A stretch of DNA of 64,000 bases from Ureibacillus sinduriensis BLB-1 = JCM 15800 (GTDB lineage: Bacteria > Bacillota > Bacilli > Bacillales_A > Planococcaceae): assembly GCF_000772955.1 (NCBI RefSeq), contig NZ_JPVO01000044.1:83563-147562 (forward strand), given 5' to 3'. The position numbers and the translations under genes are program-made. The notes under the pieces were generated by a model that was not told the DNA's origin, searched no databases, and saw only the letters and a list, made by a program, of their open reading frames with translations. This document shows, piece by piece, positions 52,890-62,911 of this stretch. The first letter of the stretch is position 1. Each line of letters begins with the position of its first letter.

Positions 52890-55800
52890 AGCCGATCAAG
52901 CTGACGATGAAGGCTTTCGGGCCGTATAAAAATGAAGAAGTGATTGATTTCAATGAGCTGAAAGATAACCGTTTATTTGTGATTTCAGGTTCTACCGGTG
53001 CAGGGAAAACGACAATCTTTGATGGAATCTGCTTTGCTTTGTATGGTTTTGGGAGTGGACAGGATCGTAAAGAGACCAAAACGCTTAGAAGCGACTTTGC
53101 CGAAGATTCAATTCATACAGCAGTGGAGTTAGTATTTGAAATTCATGGAAAGACTTACCGTGTTCTACGTCAACTTTCCCATGTAAAGGAAGGCCGAAAA
53201 ACAGCCACTGGGGAAAAATACGAGCTGTTTGAGATTGTGGATGACGGACAGGAGGTAGCATCTGTTGAGCGGCAAAGAGTTACGGATATCAATCAAAAAA
53301 TTGAGGAATTAATAGGTTTAACCTATGACCAATTCAACCAAATTGTCATGCTACCGCAAGGTGAATTCAGGAAACTCTTGACTTCCCAATCGGATAATAA
53401 AGAAGAGATTTTACGTAAAATTTTCAAGACAAATCGCTATGGTGAAATGACTCACAAGCTGGAAGAAAAAAAGCGTAAGGCAGAGATGGAATTAGATCGT
53501 GCAAAAACTCTGAAAAACAGCTATATTTCCCAGATAGAGGGGGCCCTGCCAAAACGCGATTCCTTACTTTTTACACTTCTTGCACAAGAGTCCAATGTCT
53601 ATCAGATTCAAGATGCATTAGATGAAGAAGTGAATTACTATAAGGAAAAAATCAAAGAAGACAAAAAAATTTATGAGGAAGCAAGAAAAAAGCATGATGA
53701 TCAGTATAATCGCTTTGTTCAAAATAAAGCCATCAATGAACGAATTGATAGCTATGAAAAAAGAAAGCGGAAGCTTTCGGAGTTAGAACAGCAAAGACCT
53801 GCTTACGAAAAAATGAAAATGGACTATGAAGCGGCTATACGGGCAAGCAAGATTTTGCCTTTAAATCAACAATGCCATGCTTTGCACAAAGAAAAGATGG
53901 AAAAGCAAACCGAGCTGGAAAATGTAGCTCTAAAGCTGAAACAGGCCGGAATAGATTTGACTGAAGCAACTAAAGTATATGAAGATGAGCATTCAAAAGA
54001 AGTAGAGCGCGAGCAAGCCGCCCAACACCTAATTGATCTTCAAAAGTTATTACCTCGTTTTGAACAAATTGAATTATTAAGAAAGAACGTTCAATCGCTC
54101 GAAACAGCGGAAAAAGAAGCCCACAATTCGTTGGAAAACACGGAACAGCAACTTGATGGGGAGAAACAGAAAGTTGAACACCTTTACAAACTTATCGAAC
54201 AGCTTGAAGACAACAAGGAGAACTTTAATGAGTATTTAGAGAGACAAACATACTTAAAACAAGTTATCAATCTTTTCTCACATTATCATCAATTAAAGAA
54301 TGAGTTACAGGCATTGCAGATGAATGTAAATGTTTATGAGAAGGAGCATGAGTCGGCAAAGCAGGTTTATGACCTTGAAGAAGCGAAATGGCTAACAAAT
54401 CAGGCCTCCCGTCTGGCAGCTAGCTTGATCCCGGGTTCACCATGTCCGGTTTGCGGAAGTACGGAACATGGACAGATCACTACTGAGCATACTGAGGCCG
54501 TTGATGAAGCCATTATAAAAAACTTAAAGATGAAATTAACCGAGGCTGAGCAAAAAAAGTATCGAGCTGAAGCAAACTTGAGTTCACATATGGCCCAAGT
54601 AAGGCAGTGTGAACAAGAGCTTGAGAAATTCAATGCAAATGCCGAAAAAGAGCGGGAATATATACAAGAGTTTAACGAGTTGAACGTGAAAATCGAGCAA
54701 TTAAAAAATGATGAAGCAAAACTCGCAACCTATAAAAAGACTTTAAAACAGTTAAAGTCCGTGCTCGAACAACTCGAAGCAAAACAAAAACAACTTGCAG
54801 ACAAACACTTCGAAGTAAAAGAACAACTTTTGAGAGAAAGTACAGTTTTAACAGAACAACAAAAGGAAATCCCAAGTGAACTGCACCATATCTCGCTTTT
54901 ACACAAGGCAATAGCAGAAGCACGACAGCGAAAACTAGCTTTATTTACTCGATGGGAAAAAGTCCAGAAGCACCTGCATGCTACTGAGAAAAAAGTCGCT
55001 GCTACTGAAGAAGAACTGAACCAAACGACAAAATATATCGAACACCTGGAAGAAAAGCTTGTGCTTGCAAAAGAAGAGTTTAAACGTGGGATGGCCGATG
55101 CCGGATTTGAAAGTTATCGACATTTCGAGTCTTCTATTCGTGATGACTTTCAGATCAACCATTTACAAAATGAGTATATGGAGTTTTCAAAGGCGCTTCA
55201 TACGATCACTGCACAAGTCGCGCAGGAGAGCGAAGAATTAGAAGGTAAGGAAAAAGTGGATTTATCACTAATTGAAGAGGCATTAAATACACTTAAATTT
55301 GAATATGAAAATGCACTTCAAATACTGAATCGTTCCCTTCAATTTGAAAGTCAAGCTATCGACTTCTCGGAAAAATTGGATCATGTCGCCGATAAAATCT
55401 ACCAGCTCGAAGAGGTTTCCAGTCAAATCATAGATTTACACAATCTTTTGCGGGGACAAAATAGTAAAAAAGTTTCTTTTGAACGATACGTGCAAATGGG
55501 GTATCTGGAGCAAATTACAGAAGCCGCCAATATCCGTCTGAAAAATCTATCGAACGGACAATATTATTTGCAATGCTCGGATCGACAAGAATCCCACGGG
55601 CGTCAAAGTGGTTTAAGTCTGGATGTCCATGACACGTATACAGGCCAATCGAGGGATGTTAAATCATTGTCTGGTGGAGAGAAATTTAACGCTTCTCTAT
55701 GTTTGGCATTGGGAATGGCAGATGTCATTCAAAGTTTCCAAGGAAATGTGAAAATTGATACGATGTTTATCGATGAGGGCTTTGGCTCGCTCGATGAGGA

Positions 55801-55963
55801 ATCGCTCATGAAAGCAATTGATACACTCATCGACCTGCAGAAGTCAGGAAGAATGATTGGAGTCATTTCGCACGTATCTGAATTGAAAGCCGCCATCCCT
55901 GCCATCTTGCAGGTTGAAAAGCTAAAAGAAGGATATAGTCGAACTTCCATACTTCTGAAGTGA
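52886..55963 (+). CDS. sbcC: DNA repair ATPase SbcC
   Basis: 1025 residues. Walker A GSTGAGKTT near residue 32, long coiled coils on both sides of the zinc hook CPVC (about residue 520), ABC signature SLSGGEKFNASL (about 926) and Walker B MFIDEGFGSLDEE (about 957). It is the Rad50-like partner of SbcD and opens and positions DNA ends for it. The 4-bp overlap with sbcD indicates coupled translation. Terminator follows at once. Confidence 0.96.
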   Translation: MKPIKLTMKAFGPYKNEEVIDFNELKDNRLFVISGSTGAGKTTIFDGICFALYGFGSGQDRKETKTLRSDFAEDSIHTAVELVFEIHGKTYRVLRQLSHVKEGRKTATGEKYELFEIVDDGQEVASVERQRVTDINQKIEELIGLTYDQFNQIVMLPQGEFRKLLTSQSDNKEEILRKIFKTNRYGEMTHKLEEKKRKAEMELDRAKTLKNSYISQIEGALPKRDSLLFTLLAQESNVYQIQDALDEEVNYYKEKIKEDKKIYEEARKKHDDQYNRFVQNKAINERIDSYEKRKRKLSELEQQRPAYEKMKMDYEAAIRASKILPLNQQCHALHKEKMEKQTELENVALKLKQAGIDLTEATKVYEDEHSKEVEREQAAQHLIDLQKLLPRFEQIELLRKNVQSLETAEKEAHNSLENTEQQLDGEKQKVEHLYKLIEQLEDNKENFNEYLERQTYLKQVINLFSHYHQLKNELQALQMNVNVYEKEHESAKQVYDLEEAKWLTNQASRLAASLIPGSPCPVCGSTEHGQITTEHTEAVDEAIIKNLKMKLTEAEQKKYRAEANLSSHMAQVRQCEQELEKFNANAEKEREYIQEFNELNVKIEQLKNDEAKLATYKKTLKQLKSVLEQLEAKQKQLADKHFEVKEQLLRESTVLTEQQKEIPSELHHISLLHKAIAEARQRKLALFTRWEKVQKHLHATEKKVAATEEELNQTTKYIEHLEEKLVLAKEEFKRGMADAGFESYRHFESSIRDDFQINHLQNEYMEFSKALHTITAQVAQESEELEGKEKVDLSLIEEALNTLKFEYENALQILNRSLQFESQAIDFSEKLDHVADKIYQLEEVSSQIIDLHNLLRGQNSKKVSFERYVQMGYLEQITEAANIRLKNLSNGQYYLQCSDRQESHGRQSGLSLDVHDTYTGQSRDVKSLSGGEKFNASLCLALGMADVIQSFQGNVKIDTMFIDEGFGSLDEESLMKAIDTLIDLQKSGRMIGVISHVSELKAAIPAILQVEKLKEGYSRTSILLK

Positions 55964-55965
55964 AA

Positions 55966-55998
55966 AAACGGCGGAGACTTTAGTAGTCTCTGCCGTTT
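55966..55998. terminator. Bidirectional terminator after sbcC
   Basis: AAACGGCGGAGACT pairs with AGTCTCTGCCGTTT (one mismatch). It also overlaps the stop codon of the small minus-strand gene. Confidence 0.85.
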
Positions 55999-56108
55999 AC
56001 TTTATAGCCAGCCTTTGTAGATTTTCGGTTGGCTAGAAATTTCTTTGCAATGGGATAGACAATGGGTGCCATTTTAATAACTGTTCGAACAACTTTTCCA
56101 AATTTCAT
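55980..56108 (-). CDS. Small basic protein, 42 residues
   Basis: An AAGGAGTGCATTGCT leader precedes the ATG at 56108. The frame codes MKFGKVVRTVIKMAPIVYPI, then AKKFLANRKSTKAGYKVNGRDY. It is strongly basic and amphipathic, with no signal peptide. The ribosome site and the codon pattern support a real gene, but no function is known to me. Its end lies inside the shared terminator. Confidence 0.65.
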   Translation of the reverse strand: MKFGKVVRTVIKMAPIVYPIAKKFLANRKSTKAGYKVNGRDY

Positions 56109-56166
56109 AGCAATGCACTCCTTCACATTATGAAGCCTTAGTAAATGTATACCCAATATAGCAACT

Positions 56167-56496
56167 TTAGAAACCTGGCCGGTATACCCGATATGCCTGT
56201 ACTAAATTCCAGATGATGATGCCGAGGGTAACCAAGAAGTAGATTGCCATCATTACAAACATAAGAGTGACGAATCCGCCCATATTATGATAGTCCACTG
56301 AAAACATACCTATGAAGCCGAATATTGCCAAAAGGAAGGAAAGAAAGGTGGGAATTGAATGGGATAGCAAAGCTCGTTTAGCATGGTATCTTACTTCTTT
56401 ATCCTTCATGACAAAATAAACTATCAAGGGCATTAAAAAGGGAGCAAACAAAAGGCTTGCATAACATAGAGCAGAAATAATTTTATTATTTTCCAT
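56167..56496 (-). CDS. DUF4870 membrane protein
   Basis: 109 residues with three membrane segments (about 8-28, 50-68 and 72-100) and the DUF4870 pattern ISALCYASLLFAPFLMPLIV, VRYHAKRALLSH. The family is common in Gram-positive bacteria and its role is unknown. It is in line with the 42-residue gene on the same strand. Confidence 0.82.
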   Translation of the reverse strand: MENNKIISALCYASLLFAPFLMPLIVYFVMKDKEVRYHAKRALLSHSIPTFLSFLLAIFGFIGMFSVDYHNMGGFVTLMFVMMAIYFLVTLGIIIWNLVQAYRVYRPGF

Positions 56497-56577
56497 GAAC
56501 TCACCTCAAAATATTGCATTGTTTTTATTATATATGGAAGTGATTGACAAGAAAATGGATTCGTATTCATATTCTAG

Positions 56578-56605
56578 TTGAAAAAAACATATAGTTTGAT
56601 ACAAT
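56578..56605 (+). promoter_or_regulatory. Sigma-A type promoter of thiT
   Basis: TTGAAA and TACAAT, 16 nt apart, about 36 nt upstream of the riboswitch. Confidence 0.65.
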
Positions 56606-56641
56606 TAATAATGTTCCAACAATTAAACAAAATGTATTTAC

Positions 56642-56733
56642 CACAAGGGGAGCTGATGAAGTCAGCTGAGATTGTGCACTTGTTGCACTAACTCTATGAA
56701 CCTGTAAGCTAGTACTTGCGTAGGGATGTGGAT
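56642..56733 (+). promoter_or_regulatory. TPP riboswitch (THI element) of thiT
   Basis: Landmarks in order: ACAAGGGGAGC, GCTGAGA, then ACTCTATGAACCTG, and the closing TTGCGTAGGGATGTGG. The stem ACAAGGGG side pairs with the GGGATGTGG side. A terminator follows (56750-56784), so thiamine diphosphate should switch the gene off. Confidence 0.95.
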
Positions 56734-56749
56734 AGAAACCGACTCCAAT

Positions 56750-56784
56750 TGGCGTTTAGGCTCTGTCCTGGCGCCATTTTTTTT
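56750..56784 (+). terminator. Expression-platform terminator of the TPP riboswitch
   Basis: TGGCG/CGCCA and AGG/CCT helices followed by eight T. Confidence 0.85.
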
Positions 56785-56883
56785 AGGAAAAATGAGTCGC
56801 GTCGAGCTTTCATGTAATTTGACTAATTGATTTCTATTCCTTCTCTTAGGTTCTAATCCGGATTTAAAGAGAGGAGATTTATT

Positions 56884-57441
56884 ATGAACAATAAGAAACT
56901 ATTAATGCTTGTTGAGATTGCGATTTTTGCTGGCATCGGTGTGGTGTTGGACCAATTATCCTTTTCACTATGGGCGCAAGGCGGATCCATTAGCTTTGTG
57001 ATGTTGCCGATCCTCATAATTGCTGTAAGATGGGGATTGCCGGCGGGGATTGTAACAGGATTGTTGATCGGTGCTCTACAAATGCTCTTTGGTGCGTATA
57101 TACTGCACTGGGCACAAGCATTGCTCGATTACGTAGTGGCATTTTCCGTTGTCGGTTTAGCCGGTGTTTTCAGAAAGCAAATTATACAGGCAGCCAATGA
57201 AGTGAATAAGAAAAACATGGCTCTTTATATTGTATTGGGGATAGTGCTGGGCGGTTTACTGCGCTTTGCAGCCCACTCACTTGCTGGTGTTGTTTTCTTT
57301 AGCGAATACGCAGGGGACCAGAACGTATGGATTTATACGTTGATTTACAATGGATCCTACATGATTCCAGCAATCATTCTTACTGCAATTGCCGGCTCTT
57401 TATTATTCGCGGCTGCACCGAGACTTTTACAAGCAAAATAA
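56884..57441 (+). CDS. thiT: Thiamine-specific ECF transporter S component
   Basis: 185 residues with six membrane segments. The ThiT pattern is visible: LVEIAIFAGIGVVLDQLSFS, SLWAQGGSISFVMLPI and GGLLRFAAHSLAGVVFF. It binds thiamine and works with the shared EcfAA'T energising module, which is not here. A TPP riboswitch upstream confirms the vitamin link. GAGAGGAG precedes the ATG. Confidence 0.95.
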   Translation: MNNKKLLMLVEIAIFAGIGVVLDQLSFSLWAQGGSISFVMLPILIIAVRWGLPAGIVTGLLIGALQMLFGAYILHWAQALLDYVVAFSVVGLAGVFRKQIIQAANEVNKKNMALYIVLGIVLGGLLRFAAHSLAGVVFFSEYAGDQNVWIYTLIYNGSYMIPAIILTAIAGSLLFAAAPRLLQAK

Positions 57442-57446
57442 CTTAC

Positions 57447-57478
57447 AAAGACGATCTGAAATATAGGTCGTCTTTTTT
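57447..57478 (+). terminator. Terminator of thiT
   Basis: AAAGACGA/TCGTCTTT stem with T run. Confidence 0.85.
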
Positions 57479-57696
57479 ATTTCATAATGGGATGATGTTC
57501 GTTAAAAGTGAAACAATACTCTTATGCCAGACAGCAAGCTTGGCGCATTAGTTAGTGCCCCCAAGTAACACCTCGTGGGAATCATTATAAGGAAAACATT
57601 ATGAAACGCAGCAATTAAAAACAAAAACACTTCCCCGGATTGCATGCCCAATAATTTGTTAGGATTGTGGTATATTATATAGAGATATGGAAATAG

Positions 57697-58467
<771 letters not shown>

Positions 58468-58514
58468 AAAAAAGCCTGATCATTTGAGTTGATACCAAAT
58501 GATCAGGCTTTTTC
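58468..58514. terminator. Bidirectional terminator after map
   Basis: 18-bp stem AAAAAGCCTGATCATTTG with its complement, loop of 9, between convergent genes. Confidence 0.9.
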
Positions 58515-58521
58515 ATGTCGC

Positions 58522-59253
58522 CTACTTTGTGGGATTGTACCCTTTTTTAATTAGGAACACACCGACAAGCATCACGCCAACCAAGAATAGGGCGGCAGTC
58601 GTTACTAAAAGTTCCTCAAGTCCGTTCTGAACGGCAATTCCGATATAACACCATATAAAGACTATAGGAAAAGCGATATCAAAATGATGGTACCTTAGGT
58701 GAAGTGCAATGGCCGTACAGAACGTCATTACAATCACTGCCCAAAGAGCATTGCTTATTCCAAAGCCAGACCACTGGTAATGTACCAAAAGGTAACAGCA
58801 ATGCAGGATTAATAAGAAGGTGGACCAACCAAAGAAAATGGCAATTGGCATTCGTAATGTAAACAATTCTTTTTTCAATGGATATGAGAAATAGAGTACG
58901 AATAACGTGATAACGTGCAGCAATAAAATCACCGTTGATAAGATGGAATAATTATTATGCCAGCTCCAAAGCGAGGCGATATGTAGAATTATTGCAACCA
59001 AGAAAAGTATTGTTTGTGTATTCGTTATAAAAAGATTAGTCCGGCGTAACTTGGAATAGTGATAAATCCATAGGAAAAGAAATATAAAAATAATAATCCA
59101 TATGTAATAAACATAATTTGCTGGTGCTAATAATAATGGCAAATGGTTTATAATATCAATCGTTGAATGCCCATTAAATTGTAGCCAATATGCATTTATC
59201 GTATAAAGTGTGGCTACAATGACCGAAATAGATATTAAAAATAGTCGTGTCAC
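58522..59253 (-). CDS. Multi-pass membrane protein, TspO-related
   Basis: 243 residues with seven membrane segments, rich in Trp and Tyr. The stretch LLLAPANYVYYIWIIIFI recalls the TspO/MBR-like motif (TPANYxFxIWG-ixY) of a family annotated as tryptophan-rich sensory protein. The relation is distant and based on one motif and topology. No close function is known. Monocistronic. Confidence 0.6.
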   Translation of the reverse strand: MTRLFLISISVIVATLYTINAYWLQFNGHSTIDIINHLPLLLAPANYVYYIWIIIFIFLFLWIYHYSKLRRTNLFITNTQTILFLVAIILHIASLWSWHNNYSILSTVILLLHVITLFVLYFSYPLKKELFTLRMPIAIFFGWSTFLLILHCCYLLVHYQWSGFGISNALWAVIVMTFCTAIALHLRYHHFDIAFPIVFIWCYIGIAVQNGLEELLVTTAALFLVGVMLVGVFLIKKGYNPTK

Positions 59254-59360
59254 TCATTCCCCCCCTTTCTTAAAATTATATACATTAACAAAGCTTTGAA
59301 CAACATTTTCCAATAACATACAATCTCTTGTATAATATTTAGTAAAAAGGGGTATTGGTG

Positions 59361-60101
59361 ATGAAGAGGATAGAAGAGTTACAATTAGAAATAACAATCG
59401 ATAAAAAAGTATACAAAAAAGAACTAGAAAAGCTCCAATATGAAATGCTTACTATCCAAAAATTCCTATTCAAAAATAAGATTGGATTAATTCTTGCTTT
59501 CGAAGGAATGGATGCTGCCGGCAAGGGTGGTGCGATTAAAAGAGTAACCGAAACACTGGATCCTCGTGGGTTTAGCGTGCATCCAATCGCAGCGCCGGAA
59601 GCCCATGAAAAAAGATATCATTATTTACAACGGTTTTGGCGGAAATTGCCTCAACACGGGCAAATTGGAATATTCGATCGATCGTGGTATGGGAGAGTTT
59701 TGGTGGAGAGAGTTGAGGGGTTTGCAAAAAATGATGAGTGGGCAAGAGCCTATGATGAAATCAACGCCTTCGAAAAGACGCTAACGGATGAGCGATATAT
59801 CGTTATTAAATTTTGGCTCCATGTTGATAAAGAAGAACAGTTAGCGCGATTTAAAGAACGTCAAAATAATCCGCTGAAGGCATGGAAACTGACGCAAGAA
59901 GACTGGCGGAATAGGGAAAAGTTTGATGAATATGTGGTGTGTGCAAATGAGATGTTCAAAAAAACAGATACAATTAACGCACCATGGATACTGGTTTCGG
60001 GAAATAATAAGCAGTATGCTCGCATAAAAGTATTAAGAGAAACCATTAACCATGTAAAGCAAGCAGCTGGCCAAATAGGGTTATCAATAGCCGATTTTTA
60101 A
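59361..60101 (+). CDS. Polyphosphate kinase 2 family protein
   Basis: 246 residues from the ATG at 59361 after AAGGGG. Single PPK2 domain: Walker A EGMDAAGKGGAIKR (near residue 48), Walker B region FDRSWYGR with the conserved Asp-Arg, and lid ERQNNPLKAWKLTQEDWRNR. It transfers phosphate between polyphosphate and a nucleotide. Class (AMP or ADP specific) cannot be fixed by eye. Monocistronic. Confidence 0.9.
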   Translation: MKRIEELQLEITIDKKVYKKELEKLQYEMLTIQKFLFKNKIGLILAFEGMDAAGKGGAIKRVTETLDPRGFSVHPIAAPEAHEKRYHYLQRFWRKLPQHGQIGIFDRSWYGRVLVERVEGFAKNDEWARAYDEINAFEKTLTDERYIVIKFWLHVDKEEQLARFKERQNNPLKAWKLTQEDWRNREKFDEYVVCANEMFKKTDTINAPWILVSGNNKQYARIKVLRETINHVKQAAGQIGLSIADF

Positions 60102-60215
60102 AATAAAAGCAGGAATCTATAAGTCATAGCTTGAAAAATGAAATAGAGGCTATACAAAATAATGGAACAGTATAAGTGGCGATAAACACTTCTGGAAAGG
60201 CTTAAGGGTGCTTAT

Positions 60216-60815
60216 ATGATGGTGAAAAAGTTTTTAAATTTATTACATAAAAAGGGTGATAAATTGGTCAAGATTGAGGGGGATCGCTTATTATTACGCA
60301 CCTTTGTGGAATCGGATGCTAAAAGTTTAGCAGATCTCATGAGAAGAAATAAATATTTTTGGTCTATACATGAGCCACTTCATGAAGAGGAATTTTACAC
60401 TGAAGAAGCACAGTTCAAGAAAATATTGGAAAGTATCCATTTGCTGCGTGCAAACCGTGAATATTCATTTGGAATTTATCCGAAAGGTAGCAACGTATTA
60501 ATTGGTCATATCTCTCTGTATGCGATTAAAAGACTTCCGTACAATAGTGCCTTTATTGGCTATTCCATTGATGAAAAGTATACACGCAAAGGCATTGCGA
60601 CAGAAGCTGTAAAAACGGTTATTCAATTTGCATTCCGAAATGTAAAATTGCATCGAATTGAAGCGTATGTATCGCCAAAAAATTCAGGTTCGATCAAAGT
60701 GCTTGAAAATGCTCAATTTGTCCGTGAGGGTTTATTGAGGGAGCTTTTATATATTAATGGAAGTTGGGAAGATCATTATTTATACTCTCTACTACAAGAT
60801 GATTTCCGAAATTAA
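60216..60815 (+). CDS. GNAT acetyltransferase, RimJ/RimL type
   Basis: 199 residues. N-terminal basic stretch, then GNAT fold: LLLRTFVESDAKSLADL, acetyl-CoA loop DEKYTRKGIATEAVKTVIQF and HRIEAYVSPKNSGSIKVLE near residue 150, ending in GSWEDHYLYSLL. It is like YdaF/YjcK proteins that acetylate protein N-termini or small substrates. The first ATG (60216) is used; a later start at the GTG 60222 is also possible. Confidence 0.88.
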   Translation: MMVKKFLNLLHKKGDKLVKIEGDRLLLRTFVESDAKSLADLMRRNKYFWSIHEPLHEEEFYTEEAQFKKILESIHLLRANREYSFGIYPKGSNVLIGHISLYAIKRLPYNSAFIGYSIDEKYTRKGIATEAVKTVIQFAFRNVKLHRIEAYVSPKNSGSIKVLENAQFVREGLLRELLYINGSWEDHYLYSLLQDDFRN

Positions 60816-60890
60816 GAGGGCCATCCTACATAAAATGGAATCTGCCAAAAGAGGGCAGTGCATTTTATTAGGATAGCCCTTTTATTTTTT
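60816..60890 (+). terminator. Long terminator hairpin after the GNAT gene
   Basis: AGGGC.ATCCTA.ATAAAATG pairs with CATTTTAT.AGGAT.GCCCT across 75 nt, with a small CTGCC/GGCAG hairpin on top and a T-rich tail. Confidence 0.85.
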
Positions 60891-60898
60891 GAATCGAA

Positions 60899-61492
60899 TT
60901 ATTTTTGAATGTTTGAAGTATCTTCTAAATAGATATTTCCATCGGCAAGTAAATCTAATTTGCCTGTATTTGGATCGATGACTAGCCCATGAACCGGTGT
61001 CATCTTTGGCATTAAGGGGTGGTTGCGGATAAGATCCACACTTTTTAAAACACTTGTCGAGACATCCCCGAAACCGCGCAGCCATTCCACTATGTCGATG
61101 CCTGAATATTTCACGGTATCAATGATTTCTTCACTAATTCCACGTTCTACCATATGACCGATCATTACTTCCGGGTCAATGGCACTCATTCCACAATCAT
61201 GATGTCCGATAACATACACTTCGTCTGCTTTTAATTCATACACAGCTACTAATATACTTCTCATTATCGCGCCGAATGGATGGCTAACTTGAGCCCCTGC
61301 ACTTTTGACGATTTTAACGTCGCCATTGCGCATATTCATTGCTTTCGGAAGTAATTCAACTAGACGGGTATCCATACAAGTAAGGATAACCGATTTTTTA
61401 TCAGGATACTTAGAGGTGATAAAAGGCTCGTACTGTTTAAATTTTACAAAAGAATCATTAAAACTAAGAATTTCATTTAAGGAAGTCCCCAT
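60899..61492 (-). CDS. Beta-class carbonic anhydrase
   Basis: 197 residues. Zinc ligands of the class are visible: Cys and Asp in LTCMDTRLVEL, and His-x2-Cys in VIGHHDCGMS. It interconverts CO2 and bicarbonate in the cytosol. It resembles B. subtilis YtiB. GGAGTTGTAGAAA lies before its ATG. It has a small membrane-protein gene directly upstream on the same strand. Confidence 0.92.
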   Translation of the reverse strand: MGTSLNEILSFNDSFVKFKQYEPFITSKYPDKKSVILTCMDTRLVELLPKAMNMRNGDVKIVKSAGAQVSHPFGAIMRSILVAVYELKADEVYVIGHHDCGMSAIDPEVMIGHMVERGISEEIIDTVKYSGIDIVEWLRGFGDVSTSVLKSVDLIRNHPLMPKMTPVHGLVIDPNTGKLDLLADGNIYLEDTSNIQK

Positions 61493-61535
61493 TTTCTACA
61501 ACTCCTATTCTTCATTTATACGAATTATTATATAC

Positions 61536-61574
61536 GAAAAAAGCCAGCAAAACTCGTTTAAGAGTTTTGCCGAC
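61536..61574 (-). terminator. Terminator of the small membrane-protein gene
   Basis: 13-bp stem GTCGGCAAAACTC/GAGTTTTGC.GGC on the minus strand with six T. Confidence 0.85.
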
Positions 61575-61582
61575 TTAATATT

Positions 61583-61723
61583 TTAGAATTTTTCAGTTGG
61601 TTTTGGATCGATTTTTACTGAAGATTTAGAATCTAATCCAACGCGTAAATAATGAATGAACATTGCCATCGCAATCATTAACACAACGAAAAAGCCTGTT
61701 ACAGTTGAAATAAACATACCCAT
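61583..61723 (-). CDS. Small single-pass membrane protein, 46 residues
   Basis: GAAAGGAGTCTTTCAACA directly precedes the ATG at 61723. The product begins MGMFISTVTGFFVVLMIAMA, one membrane segment of about 20 residues, then a short hydrophilic C-tail (GLDSKSSVKIDPKPTEKF). A dedicated strong terminator follows. Similar one-segment small proteins are common in Bacilli, but I cannot name a family. It is very likely real. Confidence 0.75.
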   Translation of the reverse strand: MGMFISTVTGFFVVLMIAMAMFIHYLRVGLDSKSSVKIDPKPTEKF

Positions 61724-62049
61724 TGTTGAAAGACTCCTTTCTAAATTAACAATTGTCATTGAAACTTATTATACTATATATCTAATAGGAATTGTAAGGA
61801 GAAACGAAAAATTCTCCTGCCAATTTCATGTAGGCGGTAGAACGAATACCTATTCATTAAATTTATGACTATTATTAATAAGGAACATTATGAATTTCAT
61901 ATTTTGTAAAGATGTTTGGGCAAATTTTGAACGTGTGAAAATCCACTTGTGAAAATTTTACATATGTCATTTTTAGTGATATTTATTCGAAAGTTTGAAG
62001 AATTTTTGAAATAAATTTAACTTGTTTCAATCATTCTGTCATATAACTG
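61724..62049. other. AT-rich intergenic region upstream of motA
   Basis: No gene that I can support. It is very A+T rich and holds the divergent upstream regions of the small membrane-protein gene and of motA. Confidence 0.5.
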
Positions 62050-62076
62050 TAAAAAAAATAGATTCTATGTCGAAAA
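62050..62076 (+). promoter_or_regulatory. Sigma-D type promoter of motAB
   Basis: TAAA, a 15-nt spacer, then GTCGAAAA. The sigma-D (FliA) consensus is TAAA-N15-GCCGATAA, so 10 of 12 positions match. It is 31 nt upstream of the motA ATG. Confidence 0.65.
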
Positions 62077-62107
62077 AAAGAGTAGTAGAAGATTTGGAGG
62101 AACGTAT

Positions 62108-62911
62108 ATGGATATATCAACGATAGTCGGGATCATACTCGGAATTATTGCTGTTTTTGTCGGAATGGTAGTAAAAGGTGCAAGCTTAAGTATTTTAATT
62201 AACCCTGCAGCCTTTTTAATAATAATTGTCGGAACAATCGCTACAATAGCTGTGGCATTTCCGATGAACGAGTTAAAAAGAATACCCAAGTTATTTAAAA
62301 TTCTTTTCACGCAACAAAAGCTTACAAACGAAGTTGAAGTTATCAAAATGTTTTCCCAGTGGGCGGATTTAGCGCGCCGCGAAGGGTTGCTGGCACTTGA
62401 AAGTAAAGCAAGTGAAGTGGAAGATCCATTCTTGAAGAATGGGTTAACATTGGCAATCGACGGTCAAAATGCTGATTATATTCGTGATGTGTTAACAGAA
62501 GAAGTGGAAGCAATGGAAGAGAGACATACGAGTGGGGCACTGATTTTCTCGCAAGCAGGTACATATGCACCAACCTTGGGGGTACTTGGTGCGGTTGTTG
62601 GTCTAATGGCTGCATTAGGGGATATGAGTGATATCGATAAATTAGGACATGCCATTACGGGTGCATTCGTTGCCACGTTACTTGGTATTTTCACCGGGTA
62701 TGTACTTTGGAATCCTTTTGCAAATAAGCTAAAACGCAAATCAGCCGAGGAAGTAAAATTAAAGAGTTTAATGATTGAAGGGATTTTATCGGTATTGGAA
62801 GGTGAAGCCCCTCGCGTGATTGAACAAAAGCTGGCATCTTATTTACCAACGGAGGAACGCCGTAAAATCACAGACGAAAGCGGGGCGGGTGGTAATGGCA
62901 AAGAAAGCTAA
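62108..62911 (+). CDS. motA: Flagellar motor stator protein MotA
   Basis: 267 residues with four membrane segments (two early: about 5-22 and 30-52; two late: about 150-170 and 185-205) and the cytosolic loop with the charged helix between. TYAPTLGVLGAVVGLMAAL is the typical MotA/TolQ segment. With MotB it forms the ion channel that drives the flagellar rotor. AGGAGG-like GGAGGAACGTAT lies before the ATG. Confidence 0.94.
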   Translation: MDISTIVGIILGIIAVFVGMVVKGASLSILINPAAFLIIIVGTIATIAVAFPMNELKRIPKLFKILFTQQKLTNEVEVIKMFSQWADLARREGLLALESKASEVEDPFLKNGLTLAIDGQNADYIRDVLTEEVEAMEERHTSGALIFSQAGTYAPTLGVLGAVVGLMAALGDMSDIDKLGHAITGAFVATLLGIFTGYVLWNPFANKLKRKSAEEVKLKSLMIEGILSVLEGEAPRVIEQKLASYLPTEERRKITDESGAGGNGKES

